41,235 bases of DNA from Fragilaria crotonensis (GCA_022925895.1 JAKSYS010000573.1:1-41235); one strand, 5' to 3'. Positions 1-10,463 are shown, counted from the stretch's first letter. The notes: a model not told the origin generated them from the letters alone. A program made the numbers and translations.

Positions 1-5
1 ATGAG

Positions 6-57
6 AAAGCTTAGCGTCTAGATATTTCGATCTATTTAGAATCTATATCGAAGATAA
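6..57 (+). repeat. Left terminal inverted repeat of the MITE-like element
   Basis: This 52-base arm matches the reverse complement of 1120-1171 at 50 of 52 positions. Similarity stops abruptly inside position 57, which defines the arm length. Confidence 0.8.
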
Positions 58-1119
58 GTATATACTTTGTATACATTCATCTTCATTTGTCCTTCAGCCC
101 CATGGACGTCATCAGCTTTGTTCGTTCACCAATCAGAGTGCTAGTTGAAAGGGTGTTCGCAAGTGCGCGCTGGCACGGTTGCCAAATTTTTGTTTAACAC
201 ATCCGATGATCACATGTGATGAATTGATGAATACCAGCAGTTGAAACATGTGTTGTGCCTCCAGTGGGTTGTGCTAGCTAGTACTCCGCGCACGAAGTAC
301 AAGTACGATACCCACGTACAACACAGTTCCATCAAAATCAGGCATCCCCATTTTTCTTGGAGACAAACCTACAACGGTTTTAATACTGAAAGTCTACGAG
401 TTGCTGTTAGCGTTGGTACTACTGGTACATCGGACATCCCCGAGAGTATAAAATTCGAACAACGATAGTTCGGAATTCATCGTAGATTCTACGTGCATCC
501 CAGTACTCTGAGTGCTCCAGCGGCAGTCGAGATTTTATACTGCACACTACAATACTGAAGTGCTCCGCGTACTCGATTCCACTACTACAGTGGCGGTATC
601 ACGATACCGGTACGCCAGTGAGCTTTCTTTGTCATGAGGCCCTTCTCAAACAATGCTTTGAAAGTCAATCAAAACAGACATGTTCACTCCTATGGTCTCT
701 ACTACTGACTACAATTGGTACATGTGCTAAAGACACACAGATTGGAGAGTAAAGAAGGAGAACTACAGAGATATTACAAGCAGATTGTCTGCAGTGGAGG
801 GTCCATTGTCCAAGTTTGAATTGTGGAATTTGTGATGATATTGTGCATTTGGCGTTCCAAATGCATTCAGGTACATCGTCTACCGTTTCTACTTACCTGC
901 GTAGGTGTATACCAGACCTTCCGTTGGTTTCAACTTCGGATTTGGGCGCGGCTAAAACGAACAAATGATTCAAAAGCACCAACGTAGAAGTCAAAGTACC
1001 CCAAGTATGACATATTTGGACTTATCGATGCACATGGAATGAGATTTTAAGTGAACCGAGGGGTTCGTATCGATGACGTTCACATGACGTTATAATCATC
1101 TGTTCGGGAAGGGTTACTT

Positions 1120-1171
1120 TTATCTTCGATGTAGATTCTAAATAGATCGAAATATCTAGACGTTAAGCTTT
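1120..1171 (-). repeat. Right terminal inverted repeat of the MITE-like element
   Basis: This is the partner of the arm at 6-57, ending in AAGCTTT at 1165-1171. The two mismatches are single substitutions, which suggests a fairly recent element. Confidence 0.8.
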
Positions 1172-1724
1172 ATCGTCGCTCATGGCTGGCGACCGGCAAC
1201 CGCCGCAGGGGTGATCGTCTTCCACCAAGCAAGGAGACCTGACATCCCGATGCAGAAGCGTTAGGGTTACACCCACCAGACACTGACAAAAATACGATAC
1301 TATCGCTGCTGTACCCCCGGTAGTACAGTATGCATACATAGAATGAGTACTGGCATTCTGCTGGCGGCAGTATGACGTATGCATACAGTGACAATACCTC
1401 CCAATTTCGAACACTGCATGACGAACCAGAGTACAGACTACAGACTACAGACTACAGACCTCTCCTGAACGCATCTACCACCTTTACCTATCATCCTATT
1501 TTCGAAGTATGGTGCGGGACATTGTTGAGATATGTTGATAGTAACTTGGGTGTAACTTCTCTAGAAAGCTGGCACTACATGCATTATTCGACTTTCAAGT
1601 CTAGACAACAGTGGCATGTTCATTTCACCGATGCGGGCGGTGGTGAGTGCTGCCACACCTCGTCTTGGAAGTTGGGGTTGTGTGCAGTTGCTAGGCCTGA
1701 TTGACGGTGCAAATCTAGGCATAT
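1172..1724. other. Spacer without a recognisable gene; 4 x 7-bp repeat
   Basis: No convincing gene is seen. At 1433-1460 there are four tandem heptamers, three ACAGACT and one ACAGACC. A 110-codon open frame crosses the repeat but shows no domain-like composition. Confidence 0.5.
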
Positions 1725-3177
1725 TTACTGACCGAAGAACGTGTTCGCGATTGCATTCCCTGTAGAAACAAACATAAGAGGAACAAAGATTCCCAGAAGA
1801 GTGAAACTAAGGAATCGAGAGAAAGAATTCTTTTTCCCTCCATTCACAAGGACTAAATATGATCCACAGGGAAGCAAGAAGGAAAGCAGTATTGACAAGG
1901 AACTTCCAACAAGCGTCAACACAACATTTATGCTTGACACACAACAGGCGACGCCAGCGCTAGACCACAACACGACAATAGCAACTGCCAGTCGTTGCAA
2001 CATTGGCGGCGGCGCTCCTTCAGCAAGGGGCACATACCCCCTCTCAACAACCGACAGCTGCTCCTCCAAATTTATGTCCTCGGCAATCTCTTCTCTTTCG
2101 AAATGCTCCTTAAACGATCGCAGAACGATATCGCGTGCCGGAATTGTGAGCATCGGAAGTGCAAGCGTTATCGTCATGGCCAAGCAAAGTCGACCCACCA
2201 ACAACAGCGGGTCCGAGTCATCAAAGGACAGCAAGATGTTGCCAGTAATGTGCCCGTCCGGGGTACAGGCGGCGTACAACGATCCCGAAAAGCCGATTGC
2301 CATGTAATAGCTCGCGGCGCTCCATGTTGTGAGGCGTATCCATCTCGACACACGCCTTGGAGTCGGATCCTTCAAGTCATTGTGGACAGGATGCACGTTG
2401 TAGTGGCAAACGAAACAAGAGATAAAGAGAGGCGCAGAATTGAGGAGCATGCGAGGGGGACTCGGGCAGAAGCTTGATATCCCAGTGACCTGTGTTTGCC
2501 ACGCACTGAAAGGATCTGATCATGACACAGGTGCCCAAGATCAACACGGAGAACATCGCCGCGGCGCCAAACTTTTCCAAACTCGTGAGATTCTTCAACG
2601 CACAGAGGGGTGTCACGAGCAAGACCATTGCCAACATGCCCAAGTTACGCGTCGTGCGAGGTGAATCTTGTCTGATGGCATCCGAGATGGGTTCGAGCAT
2701 ATCCCGCAACAATACAGCATATCCGATGTTACCGAAGAAGCACATGAAGAATATCAAGAGCATCGTAGCAACGCGTGCTTTTGACCCAAAAGCTGCATAG
2801 CTGATGGACTCGAAAGAATTTTCACCTCGCTGCTCGTGATTTGGGGAAGGAGCAGATTCGACAAGAATTCTGAAAATAAAGCCGGTGATGAGTGTCGTTA
2901 GAATGAGCACAAGCGGCGCGACGAGTCCATTTCCAGCTTGTTGGAAGGCAAGTGGTAGAGCCAAAGACCCTCCGCCCACCATGGTCGACAGGAGATTGAA
3001 ACATGCCGATGAGATTGTGCCCTTGCGGTTCGCGGGTTTGGCATGTCGCTCGTCTGGACTTGCGGTGATAGCGACATCGATCACGTGATCACAATCGTCA
3101 CCTCGAATGCATGCATTCCTATCAAGTTCCAGCGATTCAGTTCTTCCAGCTTCAGTCACGGGGTTGGTTTTCATCAT
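1725..3177 (-). CDS. SLC38/AAAP-type amino acid transporter, frame broken by one base
   Basis: This is a polytopic membrane protein of the amino acid/auxin permease (SLC38-like) family, which moves neutral amino acids with a cation. The first segment, read from ATG at 3177, has a polar N-terminus followed by the family's first helix with NLLSTMVGGGSLALPLAF, then several hydrophobic helices. The second segment, in another frame, carries PLFISCFVCHYNVHPVHND, the family's conserved FxCHxN block, and five or six further helices to the stop at 1725. The two halves meet near a run of five G at 2455-2459 (C on the coding strand). Dropping one base there joins them smoothly into about 480 residues, the normal family size. 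No splice sites fit. I infer a sequencing indel or a recent frameshift mutation. Substrate is not predictable. Confidence 0.75.
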
Positions 3178-3770
3178 TGCTCATATTTATTTGTATGCTG
3201 CCGGTTTACCTCCTGCAGCTGATCGAGCAAGTCTCCGAAGAGAACTCAGAGTGCAAGCAAACCAGTTGTATCACGAGGTGTGATCCTTACTGTCATGATT
3301 TTGCCATCGCAAACTCACGACTTACGACTCACATCACACGAATGTCATCATCACGAATGTTGTGTCTTGAGTCTTGAGCGTTCATCAGGCACCGTGAGTT
3401 ATGTGAGAAGTGAGACGAGGCTACGACTGTGCCGGTGTGCCGGTAGAATGCGAGAATCCGAGAGTGTCTCCGTATACTGTATACCGGTGCGTGCGTGTCG
3501 GAGTATATACAGTACAAGAGACAAAATAAGTGGGTATCATACTGTTGAGAGTTTTGGAGGTCGTCACGTACAAGTAGTCCAGTAGATTGTACCAGGTGCT
3601 ACGTACTAATGCTGTAGGATGTAGCCAGTAATGTGAATCCATTATTAGGGCGTAGTACTAGTACTGGAGTACGAGGTTACAGTACTACAGTGTACGGGTA
3701 ATATTACGGGTTCTGGCCGTGCCTGACACTTGCCAAGCTATCATGCGAGCTAACTCAAACATTGCTCTTT
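3178..3770. other. GTAC-rich spacer
   Basis: No gene is seen. The stretch from about 3480 to 3700 is crowded with GTAC, AGTACT and TACAGTAC words that form many short overlapping palindromes, a composition that recurs in other spacers of the window. It holds the 5' region of the amino acid transporter on its left side. Confidence 0.5.
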
Positions 3771-4307
3771 TCATATCTTTATAACAAAGCTGTCCCTCCG
3801 ATGGAAGTCAGCTTGATTGGTGGTATGAATAAGAGCCCAAAAGCTTTGATCACCATCCAATGCATTCTCAACAATTGCAGTCACCCCCAGTTCGAGTGTT
3901 GCATGAGGTTCAATCTCGAATGGCGCCAAGGGCACGATGGCCACGAGCGTCTTATCCATCGGACGGATTTCTATTGATGATATTTTGGCTTCCTGCCTCA
4001 TGCCTTCTCTGTAGCCGTCAAAATGATAAACATTCCAATCTTTGGACGGCGATAGATTGACTTCCCAGTACTTCATCGATTTTGATTCACTGAAAAAGAA
4101 TTCGAGGCATGTTGTTTTCCACAAATTATCTTTCCTTGATGGATTCCGAGATTCACTTGGCCATTTGACCAAGTTTTTTGGGTCATGAAGGTGGTACTTT
4201 ATTGTCAGTGATGTCCTTGTGCGTTCTATTGTCCCTGTAACCTTAATGGGAGGAGCTGCATCCCCAAAAGGAACGAGAGAAAAGGCCATCACATTGGATG
4301 TCGCCAT
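3771..4307 (-). CDS. DOMON/CBM9-like single-domain protein
   Basis: This is a 178-residue protein starting at ATG 4307. Its composition and order of motifs fit the DOMON-like, family-9 carbohydrate-binding-module fold seen in small stand-alone proteins: LWKTTCLEFFFSESKSMKYW near residues 62-81, then VNLSPSKDWNVYHFDGYREG, then a C-terminal beta-rich half ending in FWALIHTTNQADFHRRDSF. Such domains bind sugars or heme in other proteins; the ligand here is unknown. There is no signal peptide or membrane segment, so it is probably cytosolic. The stand-alone form is best known in bacteria, so a horizontal origin is possible but not tested. It lies head-to-tail behind the FAD oxidoreductase on the same strand, with a spacer of about 700 bases. 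Confidence 0.65.
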   Translation of the reverse strand: MATSNVMAFSLVPFGDAAPPIKVTGTIERTRTSLTIKYHLHDPKNLVKWPSESRNPSRKDNLWKTTCLEFFFSESKSMKYWEVNLSPSKDWNVYHFDGYREGMRQEAKISSIEIRPMDKTLVAIVPLAPFEIEPHATLELGVTAIVENALDGDQSFWALIHTTNQADFHRRDSFVIKI

Positions 4308-5005
4308 CAGGGACGAGATTCTCCAAAGGACAATAAGACCACAGAGGGTGATGAAGAATGAACGGCGACGGCGTAACTTCTCACTCGACGCATTCAGTCA
4401 ATGATGACGGTGTCATACTTCGTCGTCACAAGCAGCAGTGGCGAATGATTGATGCAGGATTTGTAAGTATTGTCCCTTTCTATTTGCCACATGCCCGCCC
4501 ACGCATGCCCGCTTTCATGCAGTAAAATGTGGCGAATTTTATCTTATACACAGTACGGTCTGCCAGTGTCACGGGAGTAATAGTATCATTACTGTAATAC
4601 TACCTTGTATTTGTATTGGAAGGGTAAAATACTTCAGGACTGGTAGATGCATAGACATCGTGCTTGGTGCTTGTACACGTAGCTTGTATTGTAGGACCCA
4701 GCAATCAGGGCAGTTTGTCCGGGTATTTCGCATGATCACACATCCTAATTCCTCATCTAGCACACCTTCCGTTCGAAGCTTTGAACCAAGAGTCTAAAAG
4801 TTCCCCAGTAGATATTGAAAACACGATTTTTGTTTCTCCTTCTCCTACCGGTAGAATGAAACCATGATCCACCTGACAAGGCTGACGCAGATACTCATCT
4901 CAATTGATAACACGACGAAGACTATCGGCCGAAGTCTAGATAATACGAAACAAATGAGGTTAAGGAGATTAGCCTTAGCACCACACATAAATGAACAAAT
5001 ACGGG
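4308..5005. other. Spacer without recognisable features
   Basis: No gene, RNA or clear repeat is seen. It contains the 5' region of the DOMON-like gene and the 3' region of the FAD oxidoreductase gene. Confidence 0.4.
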
Positions 5006-7849
5006 CTATTGGTCTTTCTTGGACTCGATGTCTCCTGCGGGTTGTTCATCCACGTCTACCTCGGTTTCAGCAAGCCGTTCGACGGTTTTCGGTGTGTAGG
5101 GAACGGCGAGGTCCTCCTCCGTACGATCAGGTGGTTCGATGAAACGCGCCAAATCAGTAGTGATATTCTTCTTCAAAAAGAGGTGGTCCACAGTTGCGTA
5201 TCCCATCACAGCATTCGCTGTCAACCATCCAGCTACAATTCCTCCAGAAAAGGAGTCACCGATGGTGATGTCCGATCCACCAACGAAGAGGTTTGGATAT
5301 AGCGTGTCAGGGCGAATACCTTTGGCAGCATACCTCTCAGGGGTGTGACTCAGCCCGGGACTGAAAGGCCCACGAATCTCGCAATGAGCCACCTTCCCTT
5401 CCAACTGTGGGTAGATCGCGACTAAATCCTTCATAACACGCTCCATTAGACGCTGTGTCGCTTCAGAATTTTCAACTCTTTTCGCGACTGTAGAGAACAG
5501 CCTTGGTTTAGAGTCGAACAATGTAACAAAGTCATCGTCGGCTTCGATAGTGACGACGCAAGTGCTCACGTTGCCGTGACGTTCGGCAAATGTTGGATCT
5601 TTTGCGGACGGGAATGAGATCTGCATCCATGATTCGCCGCTGAAAAACTTCACTCGCCCTGACTTCTTCGGCCTGTCAGTCTTCTCAGCTGATGATTCCG
5701 CCGAGGGTGCATTGATCACATCTAGTGAGATATCCTCGACATCGTTCTTGTCTTCTTTACCCCCAATCATTCCCAAGGTAACTGCACCGGTTTCAGGGTC
5801 GACCTCATCGTATGCCAAAGAAGCGTTGGGCAGGCGGTAGAAATCGGCGCCAGGGATGTCAAGATCTTCCGCCGTTCCAGTCAGTGCGAAAAGCACCTTC
5901 CAAAGCGGTCGCCGTTCAGAGAGCGCAGGGAGGCCGCGAGGAACTTGGAACTTCTCACGAACTCCTACTGGCATGAGTCGAATGAAAGTGTCAATAAAAC
6001 CGGTGGTAGTAATAACCGCAAAATCCTGCAACGTATCCTTGCTTTGCGCTCTCGTCTGAAATACAATTTTACGGTCATCAGCAAGCTTTATACCCAAACA
6101 CGCTGGGGGGCTCGCAACGGCCTCACCCTCCTTGTCGTTCGTGGTCCTGCCACTCTCCTCAAAAACAAGTTCCTTCCAATTCACTCCGGTGAACACCTTG
6201 CCACCACACTGCTCAACAACAGTCGCAAGAGCATGACACAATGCTCGTGGCCCGCCGATGGGGTAGTGCAGACCTTCACCATTGACAACCGCGCACACAT
6301 TGGTGACATGGGCACCCATACTTGTCTTGCTGGGCTTCAGATTCTCTCCCTTCATGCCAATTCCCGCAAAGAGGGACCGGACATGGGCATTAAGAGGGAG
6401 GCACTGATCCAAAAAACTTGATGCGTATCGGATTGACGCTTCTTGGTAGGTAGATCTGGAACGCAATTCGTTGGCATTATCGGGGATGACTTTGGAAAGG
6501 AAGTACTCACTCGCGCTTGCGTTCATTCCAAGGCACGCGGAGACATAAGCACCCGACAACGAGTTTCCGACATCGCCATCAAATCCTGGCCAACCGTCGC
6601 CCAAGTGGCTAGCGGTATCATCCATTAATCCAGCTAGTCCACCGCTGGCTCTGAGGACAAAGGGGATTTCGTCACCGGGCTTCGAAGTACCCATACCCGG
6701 AATGGAAAGCACCTCAAACGCGTACCCGTCAGCCTCGGTTCCAATCTGAGCAAATCGAATACCTCCTTGAAAGTCAGTGGACGTACAAAGAGCTGGAACC
6801 AATAGCTCCTGCTGTCGAGCAACGCGAGAAACGTTTGATGATTCAATGTCGAACGGAACGTGACGGAACAATTTCTCAACCGTCGTGGAATCCTTAAAAT
6901 ACGCAAGATTCAAGCAGCCACTGGCGTCGTCCATTTGCGACAACACCAGCACCTTTCGACCAGCTCGTGACAGCAAGGCAGCCGTGTACAGTGCAGAAGG
7001 ACCACTGCCTAGGATCATTGTATCAAACTCGGATGTGTCGACGACGCTCTCTGGAAGTTTCTCGCCGACGGGCTCGAAGAGCTTGTCTTCCTTCTTTGAG
7101 CTATTCTGGTAGTAAGGCTGGATAATGGGAATATCTGCCGAATCCATTTTACCCATCACTTTTCGTCGCCGCCTCTCTAGCAAGCTATGAAAGATGGCGA
7201 CCACAACTACGAGCGCCCACGGCTGGAGCCCAACAAGCAAAAAGAGGGTCGCCAGCACCAAGATTTGCCACGAAACTTGGTTTCGTTGCATCATGAATAA
7301 CAAAATAACCGAAGTAGATCTTGCAATTGGAGGTCCATTCGGTCGTAAGGGAGAAAAGTGGCCCATAGCCCACTTGCGTTGGACTCCTCGCACCAGGGTT
7401 TCAATCTCAGGATGATTGGTAATGAAGGGTCTAAATATTCCATACTTCTCATCCAAGCGACGCTCAAACTTTGCAGCATTCGCGTGAATCTTCCATCCGT
7501 TCAGAGTTGAAAAGTGCTTTGCAGTTTCTTCCAGTGTCTCCTTAAAGTCGTCAATCACGTGCTGAGAATGAAAAACCGGGCGTTTTGGTTCTTCCGGAAT
7601 CTCAACATATGTGTCTGGATTGAGCTCTGCTTCCTTGACAGCGTCGTGAAAATCAATCTTTTTCTGAATGTAATCTTCCATAGACTGCTGGGCCATATCC
7701 TCCCAGAGCGGTAGGTAGACAGAGTTGATCAGATTCGAAGATACCTGACCAACTACCAATCCTGCGGAGGAAAACTTGGGGCGGCTTGCACGATCCGGAT
7801 AGTTTTTGCCAATGCGCTCTCGCTTGGCGAGCTTCCCCATACGTACCAT
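5006..7849 (-). CDS. RetSat/CrtI-like FAD-dependent oxidoreductase with N-terminal extension
   Basis: This is a 947-residue protein from the first in-frame ATG at 7849. Residues about 1-230 are an extension without a recognised domain, followed by a hydrophobic hairpin-like stretch (ILVLATLFLLVGL, then ALVVVVAIF) that should anchor it in a membrane. The FAD-binding Rossmann motif follows at about residue 275 (MILGSGPSALYTAALLSRAG). The middle carries a substrate domain with YPIGGPRALCHALATVVEQC, and the C-terminus has the flavin-closing motif NLFVGGSDITIGDSFSGG. This order matches carotenoid isomerase/desaturase and all-trans-retinol 13,14-reductase relatives, so an isoprenoid or carotenoid-like substrate is likely; the exact reaction is inference. 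The frame stays open upstream of the ATG, and a possible first exon lies at 7965-8046. Confidence 0.75.
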   Translation of the reverse strand: MVRMGKLAKRERIGKNYPDRASRPKFSSAGLVVGQVSSNLINSVYLPLWEDMAQQSMEDYIQKKIDFHDAVKEAELNPDTYVEIPEEPKRPVFHSQHVIDDFKETLEETAKHFSTLNGWKIHANAAKFERRLDEKYGIFRPFITNHPEIETLVRGVQRKWAMGHFSPLRPNGPPIARSTSVILLFMMQRNQVSWQILVLATLFLLVGLQPWALVVVVAIFHSLLERRRRKVMGKMDSADIPIIQPYYQNSSKKEDKLFEPVGEKLPESVVDTSEFDTMILGSGPSALYTAALLSRAGRKVLVLSQMDDASGCLNLAYFKDSTTVEKLFRHVPFDIESSNVSRVARQQELLVPALCTSTDFQGGIRFAQIGTEADGYAFEVLSIPGMGTSKPGDEIPFVLRASGGLAGLMDDTASHLGDGWPGFDGDVGNSLSGAYVSACLGMNASASEYFLSKVIPDNANELRSRSTYQEASIRYASSFLDQCLPLNAHVRSLFAGIGMKGENLKPSKTSMGAHVTNVCAVVNGEGLHYPIGGPRALCHALATVVEQCGGKVFTGVNWKELVFEESGRTTNDKEGEAVASPPACLGIKLADDRKIVFQTRAQSKDTLQDFAVITTTGFIDTFIRLMPVGVREKFQVPRGLPALSERRPLWKVLFALTGTAEDLDIPGADFYRLPNASLAYDEVDPETGAVTLGMIGGKEDKNDVEDISLDVINAPSAESSAEKTDRPKKSGRVKFFSGESWMQISFPSAKDPTFAERHGNVSTCVVTIEADDDFVTLFDSKPRLFSTVAKRVENSEATQRLMERVMKDLVAIYPQLEGKVAHCEIRGPFSPGLSHTPERYAAKGIRPDTLYPNLFVGGSDITIGDSFSGGIVAGWLTANAVMGYATVDHLFLKKNITTDLARFIEPPDRTEEDLAVPYTPKTVERLAETEVDVDEQPAGDIESKKDQ

Positions 7850-7964
7850 GATCTCGAAGGTTGGATTGTGACGGACCTCGTCCCGACAAGCTGAAGCACA
7901 GGGATGAAGATAAGGCAACTAACCAAGAAAGATCAACCTGTGATGTGTGAATTGAAAGGCTTAC

Positions 7965-8046
7965 TATTTTTCGTCTGATTTTGTGTCAATCTGTCGTACG
8001 TGTCATCCACTAATCCCTCTGATAACTCCCGCCTCCCGTGTATCAT
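7965..8046 (-). other. Possible first coding exon of the FAD oxidoreductase
   Basis: An ATG at 8046 opens 27 codons that end at a GTAAGC donor (intron from 7964). A pyrimidine-rich tract ending in CTTCAG closes a 74-base intron at 7891, and the phase fits the downstream frame, which is open up to there. This would add 41 residues to the protein. Support comes only from splice-site appearance and phase; an alternative donor (GTTGAT) lies 26 bases downstream. Confidence 0.4.
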
Positions 8047-8581
8047 ACTGAGTACAGGCTGTAGGAAACAAATGTACCGGAGTACTACAGTGGTTGGTAT
8101 TGCATCTGTGCATCACGATGCCGCGTGGAGCTCAGAATCCAATCTTGGGCGTTGTGCCCGCATTGTTATCCAGTATCCAGTACAACCAGCTACAGGAGTT
8201 CAAGGAGTACTGTACAGAACCTTTGCCGTCCAGAGTCAAGAGAGTTCAGGGCACAAGTACAATCGTACTGTGCCCGCATTCCATCTCGAGTACTACAGTA
8301 CCGTGTGCAAGGTGCTCCAGTACACCAGTACTGTACGATGCGCATTACTCAGTACACTCTGATTTGATTGAACGACCTGACATCCTGACATAGGACATAG
8401 GACCGACTCTATGTCATAGAGCTAGTGTAGCACGCTTCTCTAATCTATCTACTATTCAGCTGGCTACCGCAGTAATCTTGAAGCTGAAAACCAGGTATTT
8501 GCAGGCGCTCTACCCGATCCCTTTATAAACCTTTTTCAATATCGTGCAACCTCTATCTGAGACGCTACGACATCACTTACC
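8047..8581. other. GTAC-rich spacer
   Basis: No gene is seen. From about 8080 to 8370 the sequence is dense in GTAC, AGTACT and CAGTAC words. It separates the 5' end of the FAD oxidoreductase gene from the 3' end of the co-chaperone gene. Confidence 0.45.
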
Positions 8582-10414
8582 CTAGTAATGTCCATTGAAG
8601 TCGTTCACAAAATCCTGAACGCTCACTCGGACAGCCTTAAACAAGTCTGCTCGCACAGCCACTGCCTGCACTTGAAATTCCAAAGAAGGAGTCACCTTCC
8701 AGGCACCGACTTCGATCTCAAAATCAGTGTAATTGGCGCTATTCACGTCAGGCAGCCGAATGCTACCCGCCGCAACGACGTGATCCATGCCGTCATTGAT
8801 TTCAAATTCGACATCACCATGGAAATCAAAGATGTAGCGCTTCCGACCTCCAGCGACGGCCACAGACGCATCGCCCAGCAGATTCGGCACGGTGGTAATT
8901 GTCCCTACAAGAGATTCCTTTGTCGCCAACGCGGCAGTCGTCTCCAGTAGGCGTAAGCGCAACTGCGATCTGGCCCACTCGGTAGCATCCTTTTCTTCCC
9001 ACGTGACGCCACCTGCGTTCCACGCAGACGCTTTGCCCTTTCCTTGTTGCGGGGCGGACGACGTTGCATCCTTTGACATGGACAGCTTGGCCGGACCAGA
9101 TGGACCAATCAGTTCGCCGTTTTCGTCTAGTCGCTGCGGTGTGATATCGCCAATGATTTTCATGTCGTGCTCAGAGGCTTCTCGGTGGAAATAGCTAGTC
9201 ACCGTTCCATTTCGTGTCTTCTTGTATCCTCGAAACTGCGACAATTCTGATTCAGTCAGCTTCTCGTCATCATCGTCATCGTCTTCATCTGCTTCGGCCT
9301 TACGCCGTTCCTCCTCCTTCTTCTTCTTGGCCGCCTGTTCCATCTTCACTTTTTCTTCGGCCTTACGTTTTTCTTCCGCCAACAAGCGTCGCTCCTCTTG
9401 TTTCTTGGCCTTTCGATCGGCCTTTTCCTTCTTTTTCCGTTGCTTATCCCATTCTTCAAAGGACAAGATCTGAGTCGCTGAGCCGTCGCCATCACCACCA
9501 CTTTCTTGAGCCATGCGCCGCTTTTGCGCGCAGTCCTCCTCCCATTCTCGTTTTCGCTGGGCCAACAATTCTTCTTCTTCTCGTTTCTTACGCTCCTGTT
9601 CTTCCTTCTTCCTTTCTTCTTCTTCGTGCTTGTCATCATAGAGTGACGTCGATTTCTTATCAAATGAAAAGACTGCTTGAGCTGCCTTCTTTTGTCGTTG
9701 GTGAGTGTCGTGCAGGTATTTGACGATGGAGTGGAGCTCCTTCTGCACCGTCTTGTTGGTAGGGTCGCATTGATAGGCGACCTTCAAATCTTGCTTTGCC
9801 TCCTTCAGGAGTCCCAATTTCTTGTATCCCATGGCACGACGGTAGTATGACTTGGCATTGGTGCCATCCACGGCAATAGCCTTGGAAGCAACGTCCACCG
9901 AGAGTTTCGGTTTACCCTGTTGCAGGCACAGCATGGATAGATTGTTGGAGAGCGTGACCATGAGCGATTTGACTCTCTCGTCGTGTGCATGATTTTCATC
10001 GGATTGGAGTGGTTTTAAGATCGAGACGCCCTTCTTGTAAGATCGGGACGCACGGACCAAGTCGCCGTGTTTATAGTAGTCATTTCCAGTCTCTTTGTAT
10101 TCTGCAGCAGTGGACACGAGTTCGGTGACGTCCTTATCGGGATCGTAGCCCGAATCATTCTCATAATCCGACGCGTGAAACGACGATTCATCAGATGCGA
10201 CGGATTCCTTGCCCGAATCGCTGGCGTCGTCCTTATCTTTTTCACCTTCTTCGCCATCGTTGTTGTCAACATCGTCATCGTCCGCTAAGGGTTCCTCCGC
10301 CGCGGCTGCATCGTTCTCCTGCCTATCAATGTCTAACGCCATCGATTCCGTCTCCATTGTGATTACTGGATCCATGGAAACGGAGGGTTTCGCGGCAGCT
10401 TCTACTTCCGACAT
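8582..10414 (-). CDS. TPR - coiled coil - Aha1 N-domain co-chaperone
   Basis: This is a 610-residue cytosolic protein starting at ATG 10414. An acidic N-terminus (residues 1-100) leads into three TPR repeats at about 102-225. Their carboxylate-clamp positions look intact: K107 and N111 in the first repeat, N157/N158 in the second, K188 and R192 in the third. That arrangement in other proteins binds the EEVD tail of Hsp90 or Hsp70. A long K/E/R coiled coil fills about 255-380. Residues about 465-605 begin SAWNAGGVTWEEKDATEWA, the signature of the Aha1 N-terminal domain that docks on Hsp90 and stimulates its ATPase. The combination points to an Hsp90 co-chaperone. The C-terminal Aha1 hydrophobic domain is absent. 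A heat-shock element sits 37 bases upstream of the ATG. Confidence 0.82.
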   Translation of the reverse strand: MSEVEAAAKPSVSMDPVITMETESMALDIDRQENDAAAAEEPLADDDDVDNNDGEEGEKDKDDASDSGKESVASDESSFHASDYENDSGYDPDKDVTELVSTAAEYKETGNDYYKHGDLVRASRSYKKGVSILKPLQSDENHAHDERVKSLMVTLSNNLSMLCLQQGKPKLSVDVASKAIAVDGTNAKSYYRRAMGYKKLGLLKEAKQDLKVAYQCDPTNKTVQKELHSIVKYLHDTHQRQKKAAQAVFSFDKKSTSLYDDKHEEEERKKEEQERKKREEEELLAQRKREWEEDCAQKRRMAQESGGDGDGSATQILSFEEWDKQRKKKEKADRKAKKQEERRLLAEEKRKAEEKVKMEQAAKKKKEEERRKAEADEDDDDDDEKLTESELSQFRGYKKTRNGTVTSYFHREASEHDMKIIGDITPQRLDENGELIGPSGPAKLSMSKDATSSAPQQGKGKASAWNAGGVTWEEKDATEWARSQLRLRLLETTAALATKESLVGTITTVPNLLGDASVAVAGGRKRYIFDFHGDVEFEINDGMDHVVAAGSIRLPDVNSANYTDFEIEVGAWKVTPSLEFQVQAVAVRADLFKAVRVSVQDFVNDFNGHY

Positions 10415-10450
10415 GAGTGGGCTCTTTGGATCTTATGGATATCGATGGAT

Positions 10451-10463
10451 TTCTGGAAAGTTC
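10451..10463 (-). promoter_or_regulatory. Heat-shock element (three perfect alternating units)
   Basis: The sequence TTCTGGAAAGTTC has three 5-bp-spaced units TTCnnGAAnnTTC, the consensus for a trimeric heat-shock factor. It lies 37 bases upstream of the start codon of the TPR-Aha1 co-chaperone gene, in the expected promoter or 5' UTR. Function is inferred from the match and the target gene. Confidence 0.6.

Larger units (their letters stand above)
6..1171. mobile_element. Non-coding terminal-inverted-repeat element (large MITE-like)
   Basis: Two 52-base arms at 6-57 and 1120-1171 are reverse complements with only two mismatches; both begin AAAGCTTA at the outer edge. The 1.06-kb interior has no open frame resembling a protein, so it looks like a non-autonomous DNA transposon mobilised in trans. 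The left flank is only five bases long in this window, so the target-site duplication cannot be read and the superfamily is unassigned. Confidence 0.7.

Noticed and set aside
241..468. Short open frame within the inverted-repeat element
   Set aside because: It begins with TTG, has no protein-like signature and lies in a non-coding transposable element.
1372..1704. 110-codon open frame
   Set aside because: It crosses a heptamer repeat and has no recognisable motif.
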